DNA from: Armatimonadota bacterium
GTDB lineage: Bacteria > Armatimonadota > Fervidibacteria > Fervidibacterales > Thermosaccharophagaceae
Direction: 5' to 3'
NCBI GenBank assembly: GCA_025062195.1
Contig: JANXAS010000008.1
Location: 1 to 64,000 of the forward strand
DNA length: 64,000 bases
The position numbers were made by a program, and so were the translations under genes. The notes beneath the pieces are model-generated. The model was given only the letters and a program-made list of their open reading frames with translations. It was not told the DNA's origin and ran no database searches. Below, piece by piece: positions 19,984 through 29,099 of this stretch (its first letter is position 1; the number at the start of each line of letters is the position of its first letter).

Positions 19984-20535
19984 TCATCCACAACCCTTCA
20001 AACAAATTGGTATGCCAGCACAAAGCCAGTAGACACAATCAGCACCTGAGGCAAGCTTTTGATTTGCTTCTCCCAGCAGGTCTCTGAAGCGCCTGCCAAT
20101 AGGCGTTGCCGGAACAATTCCCATGCCAACTTCGTTGCTCACGATAATGGTATTGCATCTGCGCTCCTTACACGCTTTAAGCAGCCTCTCAACGGCGCAC
20201 AATATGGCATCATCATCTGCCTCAGCTGCAATGAGATTGGTGAGCCAAAGCGTGATGCAATCAATGACCACAACTTCAAACTCATCGCCATGCTCATCAA
20301 TCCATTCGGATACGCAAATTGGTTCTTCAATGGTCAGCCATTCTTTTGGGCGAGAACGCCTGTGCATCTCAATTCGCCTTTCCATCTCATCATCCGTGCG
20401 TGCTGCGGTGGCTATAAATGCCACTCTCGCATTGCCCTTTGCAAGTTCAACTGCAAATCTGCTTTTGCCGCTGCGCGCCCCACCAAGAAGCAATGTGATC
20501 AATCCCAAGATGCTCACACCCCGATATTGCAGCAC
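19984..20535 (-). CDS. cobU: Bifunctional adenosylcobinamide kinase/guanylyltransferase
   Basis: LLLGGARSGKSRFAVELA; DCITLWLTNL; VSNEVGMGIVPATPIGRRFRDLLGEANQKLA. Confidence 0.94.
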   Translation of the reverse strand: MLQYRGVSILGLITLLLGGARSGKSRFAVELAKGNARVAFIATAARTDDEMERRIEMHRRSRPKEWLTIEEPICVSEWIDEHGDEFEVVVIDCITLWLTNLIAAEADDDAILCAVERLLKACKERRCNTIIVSNEVGMGIVPATPIGRRFRDLLGEANQKLASGADCVYWLCAGIPICLKGCG

Positions 20536-20598
20536 CGGTGTTATGCTCCATTAGTATGGGAAACAAAGTTGGCATGCCCACGGCACAGCGTTGCTTGA

Positions 20599-21528
20599 TC
20601 ACTTATGCCCGTGAAGAAGACGATGTAGTTCAGCTATCCCCAGTGTGATTCTTGGTCCCGGTCTGAAAATCAAATCGGCATCAATCGCATACACCCTGCC
20701 TGTGCGCACCGCTTTGAGTTGCTCAAAGCCGACCCTTCCCTTCACCTCTGAGAAAGCCTTGGCTGAATTAAGGCGACCGTGCCTCGCCAAAATGTAGACA
20801 TCGGGGTTAAGCGTCATTAGCGCCTCAAGGCTAACTGTTGGGAACTCACTCCTTGGCTTGAGTTGCCTCAGAATGTTGTATCCGCCAGCAAGTCCAATGG
20901 CGTCATCAATGAAGTTGTTAATCCCAACACCCATAAGGCTTGGTGGTGGTGATACCTCAATGAATACGCTCGGCTTCCTCTTGAGCTTTGATTGGGATGC
21001 CTTGATCCGCCTTATTTCAGAGCGCATTCTGTTGGCAAGCGATTTTGCCTCCCTGTATTTCCCGACAAGTTTTCCGATCCTCTCAACAGCGCTCGTTATG
21101 TCAATCACCCTTTTTGGGGACATGACGAATATTGGCGCACGGACTTTACCCTCAAGCGCTTCAACTTCGCTGATGGGGAGCACAACTGATGCCAGCACAA
21201 TCAAATCGGGATTGTGCTTTACTACAGCCTCAATATTTGGGCGCATGAAAGGTCCCACCCTCGGCAGGCGGCGGACTTCAGGGGGGTAGTCAGACCAATC
21301 GTCAACGGCAACGACAGACCTTCCGGCGCCTATGGCAAATAGTAGCTCTGTAGTGCTCGGTGAGAGCGATATGATACGTTTTGGTGACCTGTTGAGTTTG
21401 ATAAATCTTCCCAAATCATCCTTGACGACTTGCTGCAGCTGTTGTGCTTTGACAGTGTGGAGCCAGAAGGTCAGTGCCATCAAAACCTTCACTATACGCA
21501 TGGGGGTTGATTGTTCTCGGCTGCTCAA
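20599..21528 (-). CDS. BtuF-like cobalamin ABC transporter substrate-binding protein
   Basis: RIISLSPSTTELLFAIGAGRSVVAVDDWSDYPPEVRRLPRVGPFMRPNIEAVVKHNPDLIVL; N-terminal hydrophobic signal; cob operon context. Confidence 0.85.
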   Translation of the reverse strand: MSSREQSTPMRIVKVLMALTFWLHTVKAQQLQQVVKDDLGRFIKLNRSPKRIISLSPSTTELLFAIGAGRSVVAVDDWSDYPPEVRRLPRVGPFMRPNIEAVVKHNPDLIVLASVVLPISEVEALEGKVRAPIFVMSPKRVIDITSAVERIGKLVGKYREAKSLANRMRSEIRRIKASQSKLKRKPSVFIEVSPPPSLMGVGINNFIDDAIGLAGGYNILRQLKPRSEFPTVSLEALMTLNPDVYILARHGRLNSAKAFSEVKGRVGFEQLKAVRTGRVYAIDADLIFRPGPRITLGIAELHRLLHGHK

Positions 21529-21873
21529 AATTGCTCACCCTTTCTTGAACGCCCTTTATTGCAAATTTTTGGCGGGCATCTCTCGCCGACTCGCTTTTGG
21601 CTTTAGCCTGCCGGCGCTGAAGAACAATCTTCCCACAGCTATGTCGTGAACTTTCGCCCGTAATCGTTAGTGAGTTCTTTGGCGCCGGCTTCTGCCGGCA
21701 AAATAGGCAATGGCGGACGCAATCCACCCGCAACTTTTCTGGTGGGCTTCACTCACGCTCACAAAGCAACGCCACCTGCCTACCTCCTGTTACCGTTGGA
21801 TAGAACCAGCCCAATGAGCTTTAGCCATTGGCTTAATACCAGCTGCCATAGCCCAAGCCCCAACGATCGCATT

Positions 21874-22725
21874 TTAGTTCAGGTCAAATAGCTCATCGGT
21901 GGCTAAGTTTCCGTCCTCATCAATATCGCCCAAGTTGTTCTTCCGAAAGTCATCTGCGTTGTATCCCCATCCGAAAGTCCCAGTTCGGTATACCGGTTTC
22001 CCTGCTTTCACATGTCCATCCAACCAGAGGACATTCCCCGTTTCGTTGTGGCGGGCGTGAAACCCCGGATAAGCATAGGAAGGTGGGTCAAGATAAGCAT
22101 TGCCTTCTAAGGTAGGTTGAGGATAGCTCCATGTGTTCATCCTTGCCGAATCGGCCATGAGAACCGTCTGAGCTGGGTTTTGAACCTTGGCAAGTGCAAC
22201 TGGGCTCACATCCCAACTTGGTGGTGTGAATGGAGAAAGGTATGCGTAGTTGTATGCATATCCGGTAAGCCCCAATGCAGCCCGCAGCGTATTGGGAAAA
22301 GATGGGCACGCTCTAATTTGTGTGTTCCTCATGTAAGGGTAGAGAAGCCCCTCTTGCTCGTTCAAGGCGCTACCATCCCAACTGCCCCACCAATAATATG
22401 TCTTTCCGACACCTCTAACCTGAACTGGCATCACTATTTCATCGTAGTCTTGGACATACATCATGAAAGCTAAGCCGATCTGCTTTAGGTTGGACTGGCA
22501 TGAAGCCTGTCTCGCCTTTTCCCTTGCGCGCGCAAACACTGGGAACAGTATCGCCGCCAAGATGGCGATTATGGCAATCACCACCAGCAGCTCTATTAGT
22601 GTGAACGCTCCCAACACTGATTGGTTTCTGTTCCCGGTTGTGATGGAACACACTATCGCTTTACACCTTTCAATGCGCCTCATTACAGCACACCTCCATT
22701 GGCTTTGTTTTGGGTTATGCTGCAC
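21874..22725 (-). CDS. Prepilin-type N-terminal/DUF1559-family protein
   Basis: [59 protein letters not shown]-terminal [17 protein letters not shown]. Confidence 0.88.
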   Translation of the reverse strand: MQHNPKQSQWRCAVMRRIERCKAIVCSITTGNRNQSVLGAFTLIELLVVIAIIAILAAILFPVFARAREKARQASCQSNLKQIGLAFMMYVQDYDEIVMPVQVRGVGKTYYWWGSWDGSALNEQEGLLYPYMRNTQIRACPSFPNTLRAALGLTGYAYNYAYLSPFTPPSWDVSPVALAKVQNPAQTVLMADSARMNTWSYPQPTLEGNAYLDPPSYAYPGFHARHNETGNVLWLDGHVKAGKPVYRTGTFGWGYNADDFRKNNLGDIDEDGNLATDELFDLN

Positions 22726-22889
22726 AACTTGCAGCCGATGGTTTAAATGGGATTATGGTTCCGACAGAGTGAGGGGCACTTATGCATAAGCTCGTTTGTT
22801 GCAGATAGCAAGCGACGATGGGGAAGCAGCTGCCCTTAGTTCACGAGGGAGCCAGTTATCTGTATCGCAATGCGGTGCACAAAATAACT

Positions 22890-22945
22890 GACCCCCGACA
22901 GCCACCCCCATCACAATGAGCGCCCTCAGCAGTCTGCCGGGGGTC
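22890..22945 (-). terminator. Terminator-like hairpin downstream of cobalamin riboswitch (candidate expression platform)
   Basis: Minus strand GACCCCCGGCAG ... CTGTCGGGGGTC (12-bp stem, one G-U) followed by AGTTATTTT. Confidence 0.65.
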
Positions 22946-22989
22946 TGCTAAACCATACCTTAAGCATGCTCATCGCCCTCCCGCGAGGC

Positions 22990-23215
22990 GGCACGAGCAT
23001 TCCTGCGGGTGGACCGGTCTTCTGGCTCCCGGATCATCCTATTCCCTGCGCCTTCCCAGTTGGGGATCAGCCCCACCAGTGGCTTTTGGCAATGCAAGTT
23101 AATGCATCGCCTGCAGGTTTCGTCCCCGGTTACAGCTGCGGGGCAGCGACGGATTCTCACCGTCTTCCCGCACATCCACCCGCTATCGCACCGCATTTTG
23201 AAGTGATCAAAATCT
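22990..23215 (-). promoter_or_regulatory. Cobalamin (B12) riboswitch
   Basis: Minus strand CGGGAAGACGGTGAGAATCCGTCGCTGCCCCGCAGCTGTAACCGGGG ... AGCCACTGG ... CTGGGAAGGCGCAGGGAATAGGATGATCCGGGAGCCAGAAGACCGGTCC matches the conserved B12 riboswitch core in order. Confidence 0.95.
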
Positions 23216-23613
23216 CCTGATACAAGGGTGAGAAGCATTATAGCGCGCTAATAGGATTCTGTTTAACAGGTTATGGAGCCCTATACAATTTCCAAAAACC
23301 AAAATGCCCTCCAACCTATCTGGGGTTTAACCTGGCTCTTAGCTGCGTTGGTTTGCGGCACCCCAGTTTTTGATAAGGGCAGTTGCACAGCCGTGTTTGT
23401 TATGCCCTTCATTTCGGTGTGGATGCTGGCTGGAGGACTCATACAATGTCTCACGAATTGGTTGACGCTTTCATCAAAAGCTGTTATCTTTGCAAGTAAG
23501 GATACACCATCACAGCGTATGTCTTAAGCGAAATTGATGCGGCATCTTTTTCGGCTCAATTTAAAGACAGCTGCACAGCTGTGGTCCTGCAACGATTGGG
23601 TGGTGGATCAAAA

Positions 23614-24495
23614 ATGCGCAAACGCGGGCTGGGTCGTGGACTGGATGCACTCATACCGTCAGCAATGGATGAGAGTTGGCTCACTGCGGTAACGCCAGAG
23701 ACCACTAATATCGTTGAGATAGATGTTGACCACATAAAGCCAAACCCATTCCAACCGAGGCGGGACATGGATCAAAGGGCGTTACAGGAGCTCGCCGACT
23801 CCATACGGGCGCATGGGCTGCTGCAACCGATCGTTGTTAGGCAAATTGAGGATGGTTACCAACTTGTCACCGGTGAGAGACGATGGCGCGCTGCGGTGCT
23901 CGCTGGCTTGCGGAAATTGCCAGCCATAATTAGGCAATGTGACGATCAGGAAATGATTGAGTTTGCACTGATTGAGAATTTGCAGCGCGAAGACATCAAT
24001 CCCATTGAGGAGGCAGAGGCATATTTCCAGCTTTCGCGGCGCTTCGGAATGACGCAAGAGGAGATAGCAGCGCGTGTCGGAAAGAGCAGGGCTGCCGTTG
24101 CCAATGCCATGCGCCTGTTGCAGCTTCCCGAAATGGTGAAGGAAGCCATACGCAAGGGTGAGATAAGTGAAGGGCACGGCAGGGCATTGCTAATGCTTGA
24201 TGATGAGCGCCTCATCCTTCAAGCGCTCTCACTCATAAAGAGGCATAGCTTATCGGTGAGGCAAACTGAAGCACTCGCCCGACGACTCAAAGAGCAGCGT
24301 GAGAAAGTTCCCAAGGAAAAGCGAGAGATGGATCCCAACCTGCTTTCGCTACAGGATGCGCTTCAGGAACGATTGCAAATGCGCGTCAGAATAAAGCCGG
24401 GCAGGCGTGGGGGCACAATTGAGATACGATACCTATCTGACAGTGACTTGCAGCGCCTCGTTGATCTCGTCCTTGGAGAGGTTTTTTCGCTTTGA
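23614..24495 (+). CDS. parB: ParB-family chromosome partitioning protein
   Basis: MRKRGLGRGLDALIPSA; NPFQPRRDMD; GLLQPIVVRQ; YQLVTGERRWRAAVLAGL; ENLQREDINPIEEAEAY. Confidence 0.94.
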   Translation: MRKRGLGRGLDALIPSAMDESWLTAVTPETTNIVEIDVDHIKPNPFQPRRDMDQRALQELADSIRAHGLLQPIVVRQIEDGYQLVTGERRWRAAVLAGLRKLPAIIRQCDDQEMIEFALIENLQREDINPIEEAEAYFQLSRRFGMTQEEIAARVGKSRAAVANAMRLLQLPEMVKEAIRKGEISEGHGRALLMLDDERLILQALSLIKRHSLSVRQTEALARRLKEQREKVPKEKREMDPNLLSLQDALQERLQMRVRIKPGRRGGTIEIRYLSDSDLQRLVDLVLGEVFSL

Positions 24496-24538
24496 CCGCG
24501 ATGAGTTGCAACTCCGCTACAAAGGCATTGCTCCGGTG

Positions 24539-25258
24539 ATGCGTATGGGGCTTGGCGGTGCACTTATTCTGTCGGCGATAATGATGCGATTGCTTCTTCA
24601 AAATCCATGTGAGCCAATTCTCCCATATGTGAATGCACTGGGTGCATGCGAGCGTCTCCTGATGGCGTTGTGTGCACCACTCCTTCCCAAGCGCACATCG
24701 TTAACTGAGGCGCTCAAGCAGCAGTTTGAGTTTGACGAAGAGGCTGTAGCTCACGCTGTTACCGAATATGCGATGAGGTTGAACAGGCAGCTTAAGCGAA
24801 GCCTTGCGGAGGAGATTGCATCTGCATTAGTTGATGCCGCAATGCGTAATGGTGTGGATGCATGCTTGCTTGCAGCTGTTGTGGCGCGTGAATCCTCTTT
24901 CCGCTGTGATGCTCGTTCACCGAGTGGCGCTGTTGGGCTTGCGCAATTGATGCCGCAAACTGCGGCAGCGCTTGGTGTGGTTGACCCGCATGATATTGCT
25001 CAAAACTTGGATGGTGCTGCACGCTACCTTGCAACGCTGATGCGCCGTTGGTGTGGGAGAGACGACGCCGTTGAGATGGCGCTTGCCTCTTACAGGCTCG
25101 GTCCAAGATTGATTGAGTTGCGTCTTGGGATACCGGATGTGGCTGGCGTCGCTTCATACTTGGATGATGTCCTAAATCATTACATTAAGCTGCGCAGCTT
25201 GGTCAGGAGAGAAAAGGAGAGCAATTGCAGCAGTGACGCCGAAGAGGGAAGGAGATGA
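24539..25258 (+). CDS. Lytic transglycosylase (SLT domain)
   Basis: AVVARESSFRCDARSPSGAVGLAQLMPQTAAALGV; YRLGP; N-terminal hydrophobic segment; ORF open from 24407. Confidence 0.87.
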   Translation: MRMGLGGALILSAIMMRLLLQNPCEPILPYVNALGACERLLMALCAPLLPKRTSLTEALKQQFEFDEEAVAHAVTEYAMRLNRQLKRSLAEEIASALVDAAMRNGVDACLLAAVVARESSFRCDARSPSGAVGLAQLMPQTAAALGVVDPHDIAQNLDGAARYLATLMRRWCGRDDAVEMALASYRLGPRLIELRLGIPDVAGVASYLDDVLNHYIKLRSLVRREKESNCSSDAEEGRR

Positions 25259-25264
25259 AGGTTT

Positions 25265-25906
25265 GTGGAGGCATTGCAGCAATGGGCGCTGCAAATGCTT
25301 GACCGTTACGGTATGCTCGGGCTATTCACCATAGCATTCATTGAATCGTCTTTTTTCCCGATCCCTCCGGATGTGCTTCTGATCGCCATAACCACGAGGA
25401 CACCAAATGCAGCCTTTTGCGCCAGCATCATTTGCACGGTTGGCAGTGTGCTCGGTGCCCTCTTGGGATACGCAATCGGGTTTATTGGTGGGCGCCCGCT
25501 GCTGCTCAGACTCTTCAGCCGAAGCAAAGTTGAGGCTGCAGAATCTCTTTACCACGAGTATGGTGCATGGGCAGTTCTAATAGCTGCCTTCACTCCGATC
25601 CCTTACAAGGTCTTCACGATTGCAAGTGGTGTCTTCAAGTTGAACGTGCTTTCAATGCTTCTCATGTCAGTTATTGGGCGTGGCGCGAGGTTCTTCCTTG
25701 TGGCGTATTCGGTGCGCCTTGTTGGGCAAGCGTTCGTCAAGCAATTAGATATTTTAAGCCTCCTGCTCGTTTTGGTCTTGGTTGGTTTCTTTGCGCTCGT
25801 TTGGTTCTATCACCGAAGGAGAGGGATATCTGTTTCAAAAGCTGGTTTTAAAGGCGATGCAGGTGAGAAATGCTTTAATTCCCCAAATGGGTTGCGCGAC
25901 GGTTAA
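25265..25906 (+). CDS. DedA/YqaA-type VTT domain membrane protein
   Basis: FIESSFFPIPPDVLLIAI; GALLGYAIGFIGGRPLL; FTPIPYKVFTIASGVF. Confidence 0.85.
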   Translation: MEALQQWALQMLDRYGMLGLFTIAFIESSFFPIPPDVLLIAITTRTPNAAFCASIICTVGSVLGALLGYAIGFIGGRPLLLRLFSRSKVEAAESLYHEYGAWAVLIAAFTPIPYKVFTIASGVFKLNVLSMLLMSVIGRGARFFLVAYSVRLVGQAFVKQLDILSLLLVLVLVGFFALVWFYHRRRGISVSKAGFKGDAGEKCFNSPNGLRDG

Positions 25907-26295
25907 GTTGGCTTCTTAGAAAGTCTTAAAGTTTGGCTTTCGTTTCATTCCCGCACAGCCCTATGGAAGCAAATCCAATGAGTGTGAGTTTGAGGGTGTG
26001 GCAATCTGGATGCGCAGATGAGAGTGGTGTATTTTAATGGGCAATGAGCTTCAGCTATCCATGTCACCCCAATGGTTAACTTTGACGGCGTGTTAAAATG
26101 AGTGTGGCTATAATGCTCTCCCCGGTTTAACATGACAACTGTTGCAACTGGTGAGCACCCATGAAAGGCGACTTTGCGCACTATGCAGAATGGCTTTTGA
26201 GCATGTGGCATCGTCTAAGAGGCATCCGGAAGACACATAGCCGAGTGGAGGAACAGAAGCCACAATCAAAACGGCTCCGTAAGGAGGTGAGGGTG

Positions 26296-26928
26296 ATGAG
26301 AGAAGAATTGCAGGGTGCATCTTCAAGCCATTTTAGGGATGACTTTGACAGCGATATAGCGCAGGGGGATTTGTTCCCACCGCAGCGAGACCATACATGG
26401 AGCATCACAAAGGATGAATTTGCGCCGCGCCCGCATGAGCAGCCTTGGAAGGTGGGCGTGTTTATAGATGTGCAAAATCTTTACCTGTGCATAAAGAGCG
26501 TCTTCAATCAAGCGAAAATAAACTACCGGGCGCTCAAAGAATTCTTGTCCCGTAACGGAGCCATCGTTAAGATGACCGCATTCACATGTTACGATCCGGA
26601 CAATCGCTCGCAGCTTGACTTCATACATGCTCTTGCAATCATGGGATATAGGGTTGTGGCGAAGCCGCTAAAACGCCTCCCCGATGGGTCTGTGAAGGCG
26701 AGCATGGACATGGAAATGGCAATTGAGATACTTTCAGAGGCACCACACCTTGATGAGATAGTCATCGTGACTGGTGACGGTGACTTCGCACCATTGATTG
26801 ATCAGCTCGCAAGGATGGGTAAGGTGGTCAAGGTAATCGGTCCGGATAAACTCACATCGCCCGAACTCATAAGATCCTGTGATGCATTCATCAACCTAAC
26901 TCAGATTGATGGGATCCTTGATATCTGA
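26296..26928 (+). CDS. NYN domain (LabA/DUF88) protein
   Basis: VGVFIDVQNLY; VKASMDMEMAIEIL; EIVIVTGDGDFAPLIDQLARMGKVVKVIG; strong SD AAGGAGGTGA before ATG 26296. Confidence 0.86.
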   Translation: MREELQGASSSHFRDDFDSDIAQGDLFPPQRDHTWSITKDEFAPRPHEQPWKVGVFIDVQNLYLCIKSVFNQAKINYRALKEFLSRNGAIVKMTAFTCYDPDNRSQLDFIHALAIMGYRVVAKPLKRLPDGSVKASMDMEMAIEILSEAPHLDEIVIVTGDGDFAPLIDQLARMGKVVKVIGPDKLTSPELIRSCDAFINLTQIDGILDI

Positions 26929-26945
26929 TCCAATTCAAGGAGGGC

Positions 26946-28775
26946 GTGCATATGCAGCGCGAGCGGTGGGCGACGAGGATAGGACTCATCTTAGCTATGG
27001 CTGGCAATGCTATAGGGCTCGGGAATTTCTTGCGCTTCCCCGGGCAGGCAGCTCGCAATGGTGGCGGCGCATTTATGATACCTTACTTTATCTCCCTCAT
27101 CCTGATGGGCATACCATTGATGTGGATGGAGTGGGCGCAGGGGCGATTCGGTGGCTCGCGAGGCTATGGGACTACACCGGGAATGTTCCACGATATGTGG
27201 CGTGCGCGCATAAGCAAATATCTTGGCACCCTCGGCATATTCATCCCGACGACAATCATGATTTATTACACCTACATTGAAAGTTGGACGCTTGGTTATA
27301 GCTTCCTTGCGCTTATAGGGGAGATGCCGAGGGTCGAACCAAATATGTCACCAAATGAAGTGCTCTCCCGGTTTGAGGAATACTTCACCTCGTATGTTGG
27401 CAAAAGCGGAGAATGGTTTATCTCCGTCAGCCCAACTGCTTATGTCTTCTTTCTAATAACGCTTGCGCTCAATATATGGATACTTGCTCGTGGTGTTGCT
27501 CGCGGCATTGAAGCACTCGCTAAGATAGCCATGCCGTTGTTGTTCCTATTTGCGATTGTGCTCGTAATAAGGGTTTTCACACTTGGCGCTCAGGTTCATC
27601 CCGATTGGACACCGCTCAAAGGTCTTTCATTCCTTTGGGAGCCAAAGTGGGTGATAGAGCGCTCAGGACATCACATCATTACACTGCTTGATCCAACGAT
27701 ATGGTTAGCGGCGGCTGGTCAAATGTTCTTCACGCTGAGTCTGGGAATGGGTGCCATACAAACTTATGCGAGCTACTTGGATGAGAATGACGATGTCATG
27801 TTGACAGGTTTAACGACGACGGCAGCAAATGAATTTGCTGAAGTTGTGCTTGGTGGCTCTCTTGCCATCCCGGCAGCGGTAACATTCTTTGGCTTGCTTG
27901 GGGCGCTTGAGGCTGCCGGAAAGGGTGTGTTTTACCTCGCCTTCATCTCAATGCCGGCGATATTCAGCTACCTGCCCGCCGGAAATCTTTTTGGCGCCGT
28001 ATGGTTTTTGCTGCTCTTCTTTGCCGGCTTCACATCCTCCGTCGCTATGTCGCAACCCATAATGGCATTTCTTCAAGAACACTTTGGTGTTAGGAGATTG
28101 AACGCAGCGCTCATGCTCGGCGTGTTTTACTTCGTCATGACTCATATTTGCATTTTCCTTCGCGGCGGTGTTGATGTGATGGACTTTTGGGCTGGCACAT
28201 TTGGTCCCCCATTGCTTGCCCTAATTGAGGTCATCATCATGATGTGGATATTTGGCGCCGATAGAATGTGGGAGGAAATGCATCGTGGTGCTGAGTTGCG
28301 CGCGCCGCGCTTCTTCTACTACACGAGCAAGTATGTGACTCCGCTGTTCTTGATGCTCATCTTTGGCGGTTGGATCTGGCAGAATCTTCTGCCGCAGAAG
28401 GTTTATCGTGGCTCTATAGAGCGAGTTGAATTTGTCGGTGGGGAAGCGCAGGTGACGATTAAAGCTGATGATAGGGAGGTTGTCGGTATAGTTAAACCGG
28501 ATGATGGCACCACATTGCTGCGCAACCGTAAAAATGTGGACTTGACAGAATTTGAGGCTGGTGAAGAGGTCTTTGCAAGCCACTTTAAAGGTAGCAAAGT
28601 ATTCAGCTTCATCGCTGATGAGGATTCGTATTACTCACTCATTGCAAGGAGTGTTGAGGGACAGCGCCCGGGAGTGACCATATGGATAACGAGGGCAGTT
28701 CTTCTGGTCATGTTTATTTCAATGTGCGTTGCTGTCGGAATCGCGTGGCGGATTAGGGAGGACGCAAGAAAATGA
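26946..28775 (+). CDS. Neurotransmitter:sodium symporter (NSS/SNF) family transporter
   Basis: RWATRIGLILAMAGNAIGLGNFLRFPGQAARNGGGAFMIPYFISLILMGIPLMWMEWAQGR. Confidence 0.93.
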   Translation: MHMQRERWATRIGLILAMAGNAIGLGNFLRFPGQAARNGGGAFMIPYFISLILMGIPLMWMEWAQGRFGGSRGYGTTPGMFHDMWRARISKYLGTLGIFIPTTIMIYYTYIESWTLGYSFLALIGEMPRVEPNMSPNEVLSRFEEYFTSYVGKSGEWFISVSPTAYVFFLITLALNIWILARGVARGIEALAKIAMPLLFLFAIVLVIRVFTLGAQVHPDWTPLKGLSFLWEPKWVIERSGHHIITLLDPTIWLAAAGQMFFTLSLGMGAIQTYASYLDENDDVMLTGLTTTAANEFAEVVLGGSLAIPAAVTFFGLLGALEAAGKGVFYLAFISMPAIFSYLPAGNLFGAVWFLLLFFAGFTSSVAMSQPIMAFLQEHFGVRRLNAALMLGVFYFVMTHICIFLRGGVDVMDFWAGTFGPPLLALIEVIIMMWIFGADRMWEEMHRGAELRAPRFFYYTSKYVTPLFLMLIFGGWIWQNLLPQKVYRGSIERVEFVGGEAQVTIKADDREVVGIVKPDDGTTLLRNRKNVDLTEFEAGEEVFASHFKGSKVFSFIADEDSYYSLIARSVEGQRPGVTIWITRAVLLVMFISMCVAVGIAWRIREDARK

Positions 28776-28867
28776 GCTGGCAAGGTTGGTTGTGCATATC
28801 TATCGGTTGGGGAATAGTGATAGGCTTATTTGTGTATTGTTTTGCTCGCGTCCTTTCGCGCCCATAA
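28772..28867 (+). CDS. 31-aa single-TM protein, candidate MetS-like small subunit of NSS transporter
   Basis: Not in ORF track. ATG overlaps transporter stop (ATGA); MSWQGWLCISIGWGIVIGLFVYCFARVLSRP*. Confidence 0.6.
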   Translation: MSWQGWLCISIGWGIVIGLFVYCFARVLSRP

Positions 28868-29099
28868 GTTGGTGTGTAAACCCTGTGCAGTCCGCTTTTG
28901 GAACCAAAGGCAGCATCCAGCTCATCTGGATCAAATCCACCATAGGAGTTGCGCAATCGGCATAGCTTTGCAGGGGTGCGAGAAAGCCCGCCAGATAAAC
29001 GCTGACGAAAACGAGTGATGTGGGCAGCTCGACAGCAGCAGCCGCATTCAACTGCGCAGCCTCACCCACAATAAAGTGAGCGAAGCGGTATAACGCCTC

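Noticed and set aside
22960-23238. 92-aa minus-strand ORF and plus-strand ORFs in 22966-23220
   Set aside because: They lie on the cobalamin riboswitch; the sequence conservation is explained by RNA structure.
28800-29069. 89-aa minus-strand hydrophobic ORF between the NSS transporter and tsaB
   Set aside because: Overlaps the 31-aa coupled ORF and transporter end; no SD or recognisable family; composition unconvincing.
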